From Azoarcus sp. Aa7 (GTDB lineage Bacteria; Pseudomonadota; Gammaproteobacteria; Burkholderiales; Rhodocyclaceae): 64,000 bases of DNA. The notes below the pieces were generated by a model that was given only the letters and a program-made list of their open reading frames with translations, did not search any database and was not told the DNA's origin. Both the position numbers and the translations under genes were made by a program. The stretch spans positions 124,001-188,000 of the forward strand of contig NZ_QVLR01000107.1 in NCBI RefSeq assembly GCF_014822185.1, in the 5' to 3' direction. How positions within the stretch are numbered: the first letter of the stretch is position 1; each line of letters begins with the position of its first letter. Of the stretch, positions 13,400-24,325 are shown in pieces.

Positions 13400-13900
13400 G
13401 TGATTTTTCCATCCGTTCGTCACGCAATGGTCGTCGGCACGCTGGTGGCGTCGCTGGGCTCTTCGTGTCCGGTCGCTGCCGGAATGTTTGGCGATCTGGC
13501 ACCCGATGACGAACTGGCGGGCGCCACGAGTCTGCAAGCGGTCCAGCTCGGTGCCAGCGTTTCGCCCGGACGGAGTGTCGCCGACATCGTTCAGGCGGGT
13601 AAGGCGAATGACCTCTCTGCGGTACAGACGGGCGGGCAGCATGTGATCGCCGCGCAGCAGGTGGGGGAACGCAACCTGGCTGAAATCGTCCAGTCGGGGG
13701 AATTCAACCGGGTGTTTCTCTCCCAGGAGGGGCGCGGCAACCAGGCGGGTGTCTTCCAGGCGGGTTCGGGCGACGAGGCGATGGTGACCCAGCGGGGCGT
13801 CAACAATCTCGTACAGATCATTCAACTGGGCGAGGGGCTGCGGGCAATCGTTACGCAGACGGGCAACAACAATGTGGCGCGGGTCACGCAACAGAACTGA
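13400..13900 (+). CDS. csgB: Minor curlin / nucleator CsgB-like protein
   Basis: CsgB nucleates polymerisation of the major curlin on the cell surface. The mature region consists of curlin repeats of about 22 residues with regularly spaced Q, G and N, for example ADIVQAGKANDLSAVQ, AEIVQSGEFNRVFLSQ, VTQRGVNNLVQIIQ and IVTQTGNNNVARVTQQN. The start is uncertain. The GTG at 13400, about 8 bases after AGGGG, gives a signal peptide with basic residues (MIFPSVRHAMVVGTLVASLG); the ATG at 13427 would lack the positive n-region. The protein is about 166 aa from the GTG. It is followed after 108 bp by the larger csgA. I call it csgB from its position ahead of csgA and its shorter length; a second major subunit is the alternative. 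Confidence 0.83.
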   Translation: MIFPSVRHAMVVGTLVASLGSSCPVAAGMFGDLAPDDELAGATSLQAVQLGASVSPGRSVADIVQAGKANDLSAVQTGGQHVIAAQQVGERNLAEIVQSGEFNRVFLSQEGRGNQAGVFQAGSGDEAMVTQRGVNNLVQIIQLGEGLRAIVTQTGNNNVARVTQQN

Positions 13901-14008
13901 ACAAGGGGTGCTCGACCCCGGTTTCGAGCAAGAGGTCGGGAAAGTCCATGCGTACGGACTCTCCCCAATACATGAGCAGTCAGCCAACAAAGATCTGGAG
14001 ATCAAACC

Positions 14009-15124
14009 ATGAAGAGGAAACTCAGCACGATCGCATTCGCCATTCTTGCTGCCTATGGCCTGGCGTCGTCCGCCTGGGCGGCGGAGTCGACGGTGAGCCA
14101 GAACGGCGCCGACAACGTGGCCAACGTGACGCAGAGCAATGCGAACTTCGGCCTTCCCACAACCGCGACGGTAACGCAGGACGGTACGTCCAATACCGCC
14201 ACGGTGAATCAGATCTTCGTGAATGGTCCGTCGGCGGTCGTGTCGAGCACCGGGACGCTCAACAATGCCACCATCAACCAGCATGACCTGATTGCCGCCC
14301 AGGCCTCGATCAGCCAGCTGGGGACGGCGAACAACGCAGCGATCACCCAGGACAATTCACCCGCCGGTTTTGCGAATGTGGCCAGTGCCACCGTCGTTCA
14401 GCAGGGCGACAACGATAGCGCCACGATCAACCAGTTGGGTACCAATGGTAGTGGCGCGACGACGGACGGTGTCGTAGCGGTCATCAATCAGGTGAATGGA
14501 GCCACGAATGCTGTGGGCACCATCAATCAGATCGATCTTTCCCAGCGCTCCGTCGCTTCCATCACGCAAAGTGGCGTGGCCTTTGGTGGGGGCACCGACA
14601 CCAATACGGCGCTGATCAACCAGACGGGGCCGGACAGCTCGGCGACGATCGTCCAGAACGTGACCAAGGGCGATAACGCGACCATCAACCAACTGGGGGC
14701 CGATCAGCACGCGTCGACGCTCCAGGACGATTCGTGGTTCGCCTCCGCGTCGATCTCGCAGTCGGGGGTAAGCAACAACGCCTTGGTGTCGCAGACTTCG
14801 GTGAGCGATTTCTCGAGCGCCTCGATCGCCCAGACGGGGGATCGGAATGGTGCTGCGGTGAATCAGGTCGGTGCCTTCAGCTCGACCGCTCAGATCACGC
14901 AGGTCGGCGCGGATAACCTGGCGGCCGTCAATCAGTCCGGCAGTTTCAATGACGCGGTAATTTCTCAGGCCGGTGCCCTGCTGGTGGCAACCATCAACCA
15001 GTCGGGTTTCGGCGGATCTGCGAACCACAATCAGGCAATCGTCCAGCAGAGCGGCTTCAATCATGTCGCGACCGTCAATCAGTCGGGCGGTGGCGGCAAC
15101 TTCGCGAAGGTTGTGCAGAACTGA
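14009..15124 (+). CDS. csgA: Major curlin subunit CsgA, unusually long
   Basis: CsgA is the secreted amyloid subunit that forms the curli fibre. The 371-aa precursor has a Sec signal peptide (MKRKLSTIAFAILAAYGLASSAWA). After it come imperfect curlin repeats, x-A-x-I-x-Q-x-G-x-x-N-x-A-x-V-x-Q, to the very end; examples are NVANVTQSNANFG, NAAITQDNS, NATINQLGADQHAS and HVATVNQSG. I see about fifteen such units, some stretched by inserts (FANVASATVVQQGDN, FGGGTDTNT). E. coli CsgA has five repeats in 151 aa, so this is over twice as long. The ATG at 14009 has CTGGAG upstream. A GC hairpin after the stop separates it from csgH. Confidence 0.92.
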   Translation: MKRKLSTIAFAILAAYGLASSAWAAESTVSQNGADNVANVTQSNANFGLPTTATVTQDGTSNTATVNQIFVNGPSAVVSSTGTLNNATINQHDLIAAQASISQLGTANNAAITQDNSPAGFANVASATVVQQGDNDSATINQLGTNGSGATTDGVVAVINQVNGATNAVGTINQIDLSQRSVASITQSGVAFGGGTDTNTALINQTGPDSSATIVQNVTKGDNATINQLGADQHASTLQDDSWFASASISQSGVSNNALVSQTSVSDFSSASIAQTGDRNGAAVNQVGAFSSTAQITQVGADNLAAVNQSGSFNDAVISQAGALLVATINQSGFGGSANHNQAIVQQSGFNHVATVNQSGGGGNFAKVVQN

Positions 15125-15141
15125 TCTTTGCTGACGCGACG

Positions 15142-15174
15142 GGTGTCCCCGGGGGATTCGGCCCCGGGGGCACC
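15142..15174 (+). terminator. Hairpin between csgA and csgH
   Basis: GGTGTCCCCGGGG (15142-15154), a 7-nt loop and CCCCGGGGGCACC (15162-15174) form a 13-bp stem with one G-U pair. No T-run follows, so it looks like a partial terminator or an mRNA-stabilising hairpin. It would let csgA be expressed well above csgH. Confidence 0.6.
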
Positions 15175-15180
15175 TGACCA

Positions 15181-15576
15181 ATGAAGTCTGTCGGTGCTTA
15201 TTCCATGGATGTGTCGTGGTGGCGATGTGCTCCTCTGATCTTGCTGTTGGCGGCGGGTATTGACGCCATGGCCGCCTCTTCTGCGGTGCGTCTCTGGGCA
15301 GATGTGACAAGGGACGGCAACCGGTGGACTGTCGTGCCTCACGTTGCCGCAGATGCGGGCCGCGTGTTCCGCTACGAAATGAGCACGAGCAAGGAAGGCC
15401 CCTCCGGCCGTTCGACCACGCGCCAAGGCGGGCGTCTGGCATCCCAGGATGAGTCCGCTCGTCCACTCGCAACCGTGCAGGTCGAACTCGGTGCGCAGGA
15501 TCACTGCGAAGTGCTTGTCCTCGTGCTGGAGGGGGATGTGCCGGTCGGTGATCTGAGTCTGAAGTTGCCGGACTGA
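15181..15576 (+). CDS. csgH: CsgH-like curli chaperone / amyloid inhibitor
   Basis: CsgC/CsgH proteins are small periplasmic beta-sandwich proteins that stop curlin from polymerising before export. This 131-aa product has an N-terminal signal or anchor region (WWRCAPLILLLAAGIDAMAAS), then a single beta-rich domain. The stretch YEMSTSKEGPSGRSTTRQGG resembles the Y-E-x-x-x-S-K-x-G-x-x-G-x-S-x-T-x-Q-x-G motif I associate with CsgH, with flanking strands VRLWADVTRDGNRWTVVPHV and CEVLVLVLEGDVPVGDLSL. It directly follows csgA in the rightward csgB-A unit, as expected. CsgH is the form described mainly in Alphaproteobacteria, so its presence here is notable. The ATG at 15181 has no strong ribosome site; 15205 is a weaker alternative. 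Confidence 0.78.
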   Translation: MKSVGAYSMDVSWWRCAPLILLLAAGIDAMAASSAVRLWADVTRDGNRWTVVPHVAADAGRVFRYEMSTSKEGPSGRSTTRQGGRLASQDESARPLATVQVELGAQDHCEVLVLVLEGDVPVGDLSLKLPD

Positions 15577-15589
15577 TCGTCCCTGCGCG

Positions 15590-16063
15590 TCAGTGACGCT
15601 CGAAGGTGCCGATGAGTTCGGCCTGAGCGAGGACGTGTCCGCGCATTTCCGTTTCGAGACGGGCTTTGGTCGGGTGCGCGAGGTCGGGCAGGACGGTATC
15701 CAGTGCGTAGAGCTTGTGGAAGTAGCGGTGACGGCCGATGGGCGGGCAGGGGCCGCCGTAGCCGGTGCGCTTCCAGTCGTTGAGGCCTTCGAGCGTGCCG
15801 GGCGGCAGGGCTGCCGCGGCGACGCCTTCGGGCAGGCCGGCTGCGGTCGGGGGGATGTTGTACAGCACCCAGTGTACCCAGGTCATTTTGGGCGCGGCCG
15901 GATCGGGGGCGTCGGGGTCGTCGACGATCAGCACGAGGCTCCGCGTGCCCGGCGGAAGGCCGCTCCAGGCGAGCGGAGGCGATACGTTGCGGCCGTCGCA
16001 GGTGTACGCGGCCGGCATCGTGTTCCCATGTTCGAAGACGCTCGATGTCAGTGTCAGGTTCAT
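15590..16063 (-). CDS. YbhB/YbcL-type phosphatidylethanolamine-binding-like protein
   Basis: This is a member of the bacterial PEBP/Raf-kinase-inhibitor-like family, whose biochemical role in bacteria is unclear. The 157-aa protein shows the family signatures in order: YTCDGRNVSPPLAWSGLPPGTRSLVLIVDDPDAP, the VHWVLYNIPP block, GLNDWKRTGYGGPCPPIG, the HRYFHKLYALD ligand-site motif and the closing GHVLAQAELIGTFER. Length and motif order are normal. It is the last gene of a leftward run after pncB (27 bp gap) and converges on csgH with only 13 bp between stops. No signal peptide is seen, so it is probably cytoplasmic. Confidence 0.9.
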   Translation of the reverse strand: MNLTLTSSVFEHGNTMPAAYTCDGRNVSPPLAWSGLPPGTRSLVLIVDDPDAPDPAAPKMTWVHWVLYNIPPTAAGLPEGVAAAALPPGTLEGLNDWKRTGYGGPCPPIGRHRYFHKLYALDTVLPDLAHPTKARLETEMRGHVLAQAELIGTFERH

Positions 16064-16090
16064 GTCGGGTTCTCCTGTCGGGTGCGGGCC

Positions 16091-17449
16091 TCAGCGGGCT
16101 GCGGGCGAGGCGGATTGCAGGCGCCGGTCGACGGTTTCCGCGAGCTTGCGCAGCGCGGTGGAGACGGTGACCGGTGGTGCTTCGGCGGGGGCGATCTGTC
16201 GCAGGCGGGGCGGAAGCGCCGCGAGGTTCGCGGCGGCCTGCGCGCGCACCGCGGCGAGCGGTGGTGATGGGGCGAGGCGTTTGCCGGCGCGCATCACGGG
16301 GACGAGCAGGGGTTCTCCGTCCGCGGGATCGTCCATGGTCGTGAGCAGGTCGCCGGCGAGGCGGCCGTCGGCGTCGCGGTGGCGGTATACCTGCTTGCGG
16401 CCGGGCCACGTCGCCTTGCCTTCCGAGCGTTTGCGGCGCGGCTGGCCGTCGTATTCCTGCAGCTTGTAGGCGCAGTCGAGCCAGGGTTGGTCCGCCGAGG
16501 TGTTCATGCGCGTGCCGACGCCGAAGCCGTCGATCGGCGCACCGCAGGCGACCAGATCGCGCACGGCGTATTCGTCGAGATTGCCGCTGACGAAGATGCG
16601 CACCTTGGGCAGGCCCTCGCCGTCGAGGATCGCGCGCACGCGGCGCGCGTGTTCGGCGAGGTCGCCGCTGTCGATGCGCACGGCCTGGATCGCGATGCCG
16701 TCGGGCGCGAGGCGGGCGGCGAGGCCGGCGAGCTTGCGTGCGGCGGACTCGGTGTCGTAGGTGTCGATCAGCATCGTGTTCGCTGCGGGCTGCGAGCGGG
16801 CGAAGTGTTCGAAGGCGGCGGCTTCGTCGTCGTGGGCCTGGATGAAGGAATGGGCCATCGTGCCGTAGAGCGGGATGCCCCATTGCATGCCGGCCGCGAC
16901 CGTCGCGGTGCCGTCGAAGCCGGCGAGGTGGCTCGCGCGTGCCGAGAGCAGGCCCGCCTCGGCGCCGTGTGCGCGGCGCAGGCCGAAGTCGACGAGCAGG
17001 CGGCCCTGCGCAGCGAGGGTGCAGCGCGCAGCCTTGGAGGCGACCATGGTCTGGAACTGCAGCAGGTTGATGATGCGCGTCTCGACGAGCTGCGCCTGCG
17101 GCAGCGGGGCGGTGACACGCAGGATGGGTTCGTCGGCGAAGACCACCGTGCCCTCGGGCATGGCGTCGACGTCGCCGGTGAAGTGCAGCGTCGCGAGCCA
17201 GTCGATGAAGCGGCGGTGGAAACGCCCGCAACCGGCGAGCCATGCGATTTCCTCGTCGCTGAAGCGCAGGGTCTCGAGGTAGTCGAGGATCTGCTCCAGG
17301 CCGGCAGCGACCAGGAAGTTGCGGTTCTCGGGCAGCCGCCGCACGAAGAATTCGAACGACGCGGTCTTCGTCATGCCGCCGTCGAAATAGGCCTGCAGCA
17401 TCGTGAGCTGGTAGAGGTCGGTGAGCAGGGCGGGGGCGGACGGGGTCAT
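16091..17449 (-). CDS. pncB: Nicotinate phosphoribosyltransferase
   Basis: PncB joins nicotinate to PRPP with ATP hydrolysis, giving nicotinate mononucleotide in the Preiss-Handler branch of NAD salvage. The 452-aa product begins LLTDLYQLTMLQAYFDGGM, a hallmark of the longer bacterial/eukaryote-like NAPRTase subfamily. It also carries FFVRRLPENRNFLVAAGLEQ, LQFQTMVASKAAR, DFGLRRAHG, the active-site LIDTYDT, VRIDSGDL, the phosphate-binding FVSGNLDEY, and GFGVGTRM. The ATG at 17449 overlaps the pncA stop as ATGA; upstream in-frame codons belong to the pncA region and were left out. With pncA it converts nicotinamide to NaMN in two consecutive steps. Confidence 0.93.
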   Translation of the reverse strand: MTPSAPALLTDLYQLTMLQAYFDGGMTKTASFEFFVRRLPENRNFLVAAGLEQILDYLETLRFSDEEIAWLAGCGRFHRRFIDWLATLHFTGDVDAMPEGTVVFADEPILRVTAPLPQAQLVETRIINLLQFQTMVASKAARCTLAAQGRLLVDFGLRRAHGAEAGLLSARASHLAGFDGTATVAAGMQWGIPLYGTMAHSFIQAHDDEAAAFEHFARSQPAANTMLIDTYDTESAARKLAGLAARLAPDGIAIQAVRIDSGDLAEHARRVRAILDGEGLPKVRIFVSGNLDEYAVRDLVACGAPIDGFGVGTRMNTSADQPWLDCAYKLQEYDGQPRRKRSEGKATWPGRKQVYRHRDADGRLAGDLLTTMDDPADGEPLLVPVMRAGKRLAPSPPLAAVRAQAAANLAALPPRLRQIAPAEAPPVTVSTALRKLAETVDRRLQSASPAAR

Positions 17450-18051
17450 GCGGGATTCCCGATGTCGGCCGACGCGATCGCGCATGCGCCGAGGCGTGTC
17501 ATGTCGTCGATGGCGCGCCGGCCGTCGCCGGGCGTGACGTCCACGGCGCGGATCGCGTCGGTGAGCAGGACCACGTCGTAGCCGTGCGTGAGGCCGTCGC
17601 GCACGGTGTTCAGGACGCAGTAGTCGGTCGCGAGGCCGCCGACCAGCAGGCGGCGCACGCCTGCGGCCTGCAGCCGGTCGTGCAGATCGGTGCCGCCGAA
17701 GCCGGAGTAGGCGTCTACTTCGGCGGTGACCGCCTTGGAGACGATGGTGGCGGATTCCGGCAGGGCAAGCGCAGGCGCGAAGGCCGCGCCGGGCGTGGCG
17801 GCGACGCAGTGTGGCGGCCACGGACCTCCGCGCTCACGGAAGGAGCAGTGCTCCGGCGGGTGCCAGTCGCGCGTGGCGACGATGGGCAGGCGGAGCCTCG
17901 CGCAGCGGGCGATCAGTGCGTTCAGCGGCGCGACGACTTCATCGCCCTGCGGCACGGCGAGGCTGCCCCCCGGGAGGAAGTCGTTCTGCACGTCGACGAT
18001 GACCAGCGCGTCGCCGGGCTGCAGGGTGATCGGTGCCGCGGGGCTGTGCAT
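17446..18051 (-). CDS. pncA: Nicotinamidase
   Basis: PncA deamidates nicotinamide to nicotinate, the first step of bacterial NAD salvage. The 201-aa protein has the isochorismatase-like catalytic triad: Asp20 in VIVDVQNDF, Lys106 in IVSKAVTAEVDAYSGF, and nucleophile Cys145 in GLATDYCVLNTV. The metal site is in TRDWHPPEHCSF. I chose the ATG at 18051, which has GGAGGT a few bases upstream; a GTG at 18072 is a weaker in-frame choice. Its stop overlaps the pncB start, so the two are translationally coupled. It lies 25 bp after the Lon-like protease gene on the same strand. Confidence 0.94.
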   Translation of the reverse strand: MHSPAAPITLQPGDALVIVDVQNDFLPGGSLAVPQGDEVVAPLNALIARCARLRLPIVATRDWHPPEHCSFRERGGPWPPHCVAATPGAAFAPALALPESATIVSKAVTAEVDAYSGFGGTDLHDRLQAAGVRRLLVGGLATDYCVLNTVRDGLTHGYDVVLLTDAIRAVDVTPGDGRRAIDDMTRLGACAIASADIGNPA

Positions 18052-18076
18052 CGTGCACCTCCGGTGTTCCACGTCT

Positions 18077-20524
18077 TTACTTTAGACCCCCGTCCGGCTC
18101 CTGCGTCCGCGTGCTCTTGCCATCGCCCTTCGCGCTGCGCTTGCCGATGGCGAATTCCTTGCGCAGGGCGATGAGTTCGTTGATGCGGGCCTCGATGCGC
18201 TGGTTCACGCTGCCGTCGGGATAGGTGCCCTTTGCATCGGCTTCGCCCGCCGCGACGCCGGTGATGAGCGTGATCGCCTCGTCGACGGTGGTCACGGGAT
18301 GGATGTGGAAGCGTCCTGCCGCGGCCGCCTGCACGACGTCGTCGCGCAGCATCAGGTGCTTGACGTTGGAGTGCGGGATCAGAACGCCCTGCTCGCCGGT
18401 GAGGCCGCGCGCCTTGCAGATGTCGAAGAAGCCTTCGATCTTTTCGTTCACGCCGCCGATTGCCTGCACCTTGCCGTGCTGGTTGATCGAGCCGGTGATC
18501 GCGAGCGACTGGCGGATCGGCACGCCCGACAATGCGGACAGCAGCGCGCACAGTTCGGCGAGCGAGGCGCTGTCGCCTTCGACGGGGCCGTAGGACTGTT
18601 CGAACACCAGGCTGGCCGACAGCGACAGGGGCCGGTTCTGCGCGTAGCGCGACGCGAGACAGGCCGACAGGATCATCACCCCCTTGGTGTGGATGGACCG
18701 GCCGAGTTCGGCCTTGCGTTCGATGTCGACGACGTCGCCGTCGCCGAGGCGGGCGGTCGCGGTGATGCGCGTGGGGCGGCCGAACATGAAGTCGCCGAGG
18801 TCGATGACCGCGAGGCCGTTGATCTGGCCCACTTCGGCGCCGGTGGTCGAGATCAGCAGGGTGTCGCGCAGGACGGCATCGTGCACGGCGTCGCGCAGGC
18901 GGTCGGCGCGCTCGATGCGGGCGGCCAGTGCGGCCTCGATGTCGCGGCGCTGCATGGCGGGGTGGGCCGCGGCGCGCGCAACGTGGTCGGCTTCGCGCAG
19001 CAGGTCGGCGAGTTCGCGCGTGCGCGTCGACAGCTTGCCGGCGTCGTCGGCGAGGCGCGAGGCGTGCTCGACGAGGCGGCCGGCGGCGTCGCGGTCGAGC
19101 GGCAGCAGGCCTTGCTGGCGGGCGAGTGCCGCGGCCTTGCGCAGGTAGTGGCGCGTATTGTCGGGATTGCGCTCGACGACGTCCTCGAAGTCGGCGCCGA
19201 TCTTGAACAGTTCGTCGAACTCGGGGTCGAGGGCCTTCAGCAGGTAGTAGTGGCGGCGCAGGCCGATGAGGACGACCTTGACCGAGAGCGGGACGGGATC
19301 CGGCTCCAGCGGCAGCGAGCCGACCCAGCCGAACACCTGGGCGAGCGACTCGATACGCACCTGCCCGGACTTCAGCGAGCGTTTGAGGCCTTCCCACGCA
19401 TAGGCCTGGGTCAGCACCTTCTCTGCGTCGAGGATCAGGTAGCCGCCGTTGGCGCGATGCAGGGCGCCGGCGCGAATCAGCGTGAAATTGGTGACGAGAG
19501 TGCCCATGTGGGCGATCTGGTCGACGCGGCCGACGAGGTTGGGGAAGGTCGGGTGGTCCTCGAACACGATGGGCGCAGTCTTCCGTCCATCCTGGTCGAC
19601 GACCAGGTTGACCTGGTAGCGCTGCGCCGAGATGCCGCCCTCGGACGGGCCGGGCGAATCGCTCTTCGCCGCCTGTTCGCGCAGTTCCTGGCCGACCTCG
19701 ACGACGTCGCGCAGGACCTTGTCGAGGAAGGTCTGGATCGCGGGCAGGTCGGCGTGGCGTTCCTTCAGCTCCTCGATGAGGTGGCCGACCGCGAGTTCCA
19801 GCGTCTCGCGGCTGGCTTCGCGTATCCGCGCCTGCATCTCGCGGCGCTGGCGCGGGAACTGCTGCAGCAGCTTGTGCAGCTTTTCGCGCAGGCCCTCGAT
19901 GAGCTTGCCGATGCGCTCGCGCTCGTCCTCGGGCAGGGCGTTGAAGGCTTCCGGGTCGAGGCTCTCGTCGCCCTTCATCGGCACGAAGGCGAAACCCTGG
20001 GGGGTGCGCAGGAAGGCAACGCCCTTGTCGCTCGCCTCGTCGCCCAGCGCGCGCAGGGCGCTTTCCTCGCGCTGCTTGAACTCGTCCTGGATCGATTCGA
20101 TGCGCGCGCGGTATTCGTCGCTGTCGAAGCCGGCGGCGATGGCCTGACCGAGCTCGGAGACGAATTGCTGCATGTCGTCGCGGAACTGGGCGCCGCGTCC
20201 GGGCGGCAGCTGCAGTGCGTGCGGATAGTTCGGTTCGGCGAAGTTGTTGATGTAGATCCAGTCGCCGGGCGAAGGCCGGGTGGCCGCGTGCGCTTCCAGC
20301 AGACGGCGCACGGCGGCGTGGCGACCGCCGCCCGGTTCGCCGAGGACGAAGAGGTTGTAGCCGGGGGCGTCGATCTCCAGTGCCAGACGCACGGCGTCGA
20401 CGGCGCGTTGCTGGCCGAAGATCTCGTCAGGTTCGGGCAGGGCTTCGGTGGTCTTGAAGTCGAGGAGTTCGGGGTCGCAGCGGGTGCACAGCTGCTGCGG
20501 TTCGAGCGGAGGGATGACGGGCAT
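18077..20524 (-). CDS. Lon-like ATP-dependent protease (AAA_32/LonB-like family)
   Basis: This 815-aa protein belongs to the non-classical Lon family (COG1067), in which an AAA domain with a large insert is joined to a C-terminal Lon serine protease domain, without the N-terminal LAN domain of Lon. The protease domain is complete: catalytic Ser in EGDSASLAELCALLSALSG and catalytic Lys in GGVNEKIEGFF. Walker B-like GGYLILDAEKVL and the HMGTLVTNFTLIRAGALHRANGGYL region mark the AAA part. The Walker A position (residues 62-70, GEPGGGRHA) has R-H where K-S/T is usual. The start at 20524 gives MPVIPPLEPQQL; the frame remains open far upstream through sufB antisense, which I exclude. It is probably the first gene of the operon with pncA, pncB and ybhB. 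Confidence 0.9.
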   Translation of the reverse strand: MPVIPPLEPQQLCTRCDPELLDFKTTEALPEPDEIFGQQRAVDAVRLALEIDAPGYNLFVLGEPGGGRHAAVRRLLEAHAATRPSPGDWIYINNFAEPNYPHALQLPPGRGAQFRDDMQQFVSELGQAIAAGFDSDEYRARIESIQDEFKQREESALRALGDEASDKGVAFLRTPQGFAFVPMKGDESLDPEAFNALPEDERERIGKLIEGLREKLHKLLQQFPRQRREMQARIREASRETLELAVGHLIEELKERHADLPAIQTFLDKVLRDVVEVGQELREQAAKSDSPGPSEGGISAQRYQVNLVVDQDGRKTAPIVFEDHPTFPNLVGRVDQIAHMGTLVTNFTLIRAGALHRANGGYLILDAEKVLTQAYAWEGLKRSLKSGQVRIESLAQVFGWVGSLPLEPDPVPLSVKVVLIGLRRHYYLLKALDPEFDELFKIGADFEDVVERNPDNTRHYLRKAAALARQQGLLPLDRDAAGRLVEHASRLADDAGKLSTRTRELADLLREADHVARAAAHPAMQRRDIEAALAARIERADRLRDAVHDAVLRDTLLISTTGAEVGQINGLAVIDLGDFMFGRPTRITATARLGDGDVVDIERKAELGRSIHTKGVMILSACLASRYAQNRPLSLSASLVFEQSYGPVEGDSASLAELCALLSALSGVPIRQSLAITGSINQHGKVQAIGGVNEKIEGFFDICKARGLTGEQGVLIPHSNVKHLMLRDDVVQAAAAGRFHIHPVTTVDEAITLITGVAAGEADAKGTYPDGSVNQRIEARINELIALRKEFAIGKRSAKGDGKSTRTQEPDGGLK

Positions 20525-20734
20525 CGCTGATGTTCTCCTGCATCCAGATATTCGTTCCGGATTCCCGGTGCTTCTCACGTGATTAGACTGGATGCGGCGG
20601 CGCTTTGCGAGACATTTGTTCTCGTCGGTGCGCGTGTCATGCCGGCTGCGTCGCCGCGGCGAGGAACGAAACCGCGGTGACCGGGTCCTAAAAGCCGGGA
20701 ACGCACATGCGCTCCGGACGTGGAGGGCCGCAGG
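20525..20734. promoter_or_regulatory. Divergent region between Lon-like protease and suf operon
   Basis: These 210 bp separate divergent operons. CGAGA-N7-TCTCG at 20608-20624 is a perfect 5-bp inverted repeat lying centrally. On the minus strand TCTAAT near 20580-20585 could be a -10 box for the protease operon. I could not place sufB promoter boxes or recognise an IscR-type site with confidence. Confidence 0.35.
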
Positions 20735-22183
<1,449 letters not shown>

Positions 22184-22193
22184 GGAAACCGCC

Positions 22194-22972
<779 letters not shown>

Positions 22973-22976
<4 letters not shown>

Positions 22977-24304
22977 GAATCGGTCCGGAAGAACCCTGCG
23001 TGCCGGGATTCCTGTCGGTGTATCCGTCGCTTGCGGCGCAGCTTCCGGGGGCGGCGCTGCCGTGGCTGAAGCGTAGCCGCGACGAGGCGTTCGACCGCTT
23101 CGCCGCACTCGGCCTGCCGACGACACGCGACGAGGACTGGAAATACACCAGCGTTGCGGCGATCGCGCGGCGGGTATTCCGCGTGGAGGCGGCGATCGAA
23201 GTGTCGGATGAGGTGCGCGCGGTGGTGCTACGCCACGCGATCGAGGGTACGCAGCGGATGGTGTTCGTCGATGGCCATTTCGTGCCGGGACTGTCGCAGC
23301 CGATGCCGCTGCGGGCAACGCTACCTGAGGGCGCGAGGATCGGCAGTCTGGCGCAGGCGGTCGAGGCGTGGGCGGATGACGTCGCCCCCTCGTTCGCCGC
23401 CGCCGGCGACGCGGCGGACGGTTTCACTGCCTTGAACGCCGCGTTCTGGAGCGACGGTGCGTGGATCGACCTCGCCGCGGGCGTCGCGCTCGAAGCGCCC
23501 GTGCATCTGCTCTTCGTCACGACGCGAAGCGACGGCGCGAGCTTCCCGCGCAACCTGATCCGCGCCGGCGAGGGCGCGAGTGCGACGGTGATCGAGCATC
23601 ATGTCGGGCCGGATGGCGCGGGCTATCTGAGCGATACGGTGACGCGCATCGTCCTCGGTCGCGGCGCGCGCATTGCGCATACGAAGCTGCAGCAGGAGGG
23701 CAGAAAGGCGTTTCACGTCGCGGATGTCGCCGCCGAGCAGGGGCAGGACAGCGCCTTCCTGTCGCATGCGCTTGCTTTTGGCGGGCAACTTTCGCGCGCC
23801 GCGATCGCGACCCGCCTCGGGGCCGAAGGCTGCGACGCGAAACTCGCGGGCCTGTATGTCGGGAACGGGCGCCAGCATATGGACCACCACACCTGCATCG
23901 ACCACGCCTCGCCGCGCGGCACCAGCCGCGAGCTGTACAAGGGCGTGCTCGACGAGGCGGCGCGGGCGGTGTTCAACGGTCGCGTGATCGTGCGGCCGGA
24001 TGCCCAGCGCACCGACGCGCTGCAGTCGAACCGCAACCTGCTGCTCTCCGAAGAGGCCGAAGTCGACACCAAGCCGCAGCTGGAGATCTGGGCGGACGAC
24101 GTGAAGTGCGCCCATGGCGCGACCGTCGGCCAACTCGACGCGGACCAGCTGCATTACCTGCGCGCGCGCGGAATCGGGGAACGCGATGCGCGGGCGCTGC
24201 TGATCCGGGCCTTTGCGGCCGATGCGCTCGCGGGCATCGAACACGGCCCGTTGCGGGCGCGGCTCGAATCGCTGCTGCCGGGTGCGCTGCCCGAGGCGGT
24301 GTGA
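22973..24304 (+). CDS. sufD: Fe-S cluster assembly protein SufD
   Basis: SufD is the SufB paralogue that completes the SufBC2D scaffold and helps iron entry. The 443-aa protein has the N-terminal helical part with the family's TTRDEDWKYTSVAAI motif. The beta-helix core includes VHLLFVTT, YLSDTVTRIVLGRGARIAHTKLQQEG, the conserved HMDHHTCIDHASPRGTSRELYKG, and RTDALQSNRNLLLSEEAEVDTKPQLEIWADDVKCAHGATVG. The last stretch holds the Cys/His positions proposed to act with SufB. The ATG at 22973 overlaps the sufC stop. Confidence 0.95.
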
Positions 24305-24325
24305 GGCGAGGCGAGGAGACCGACG

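Noticed and set aside
14009-15124. csgA repeats as a DNA tandem-repeat or CRISPR array
   Set aside because: The repeats are at protein level (curlin motif) with varied codons and spacing, not near-identical DNA units.
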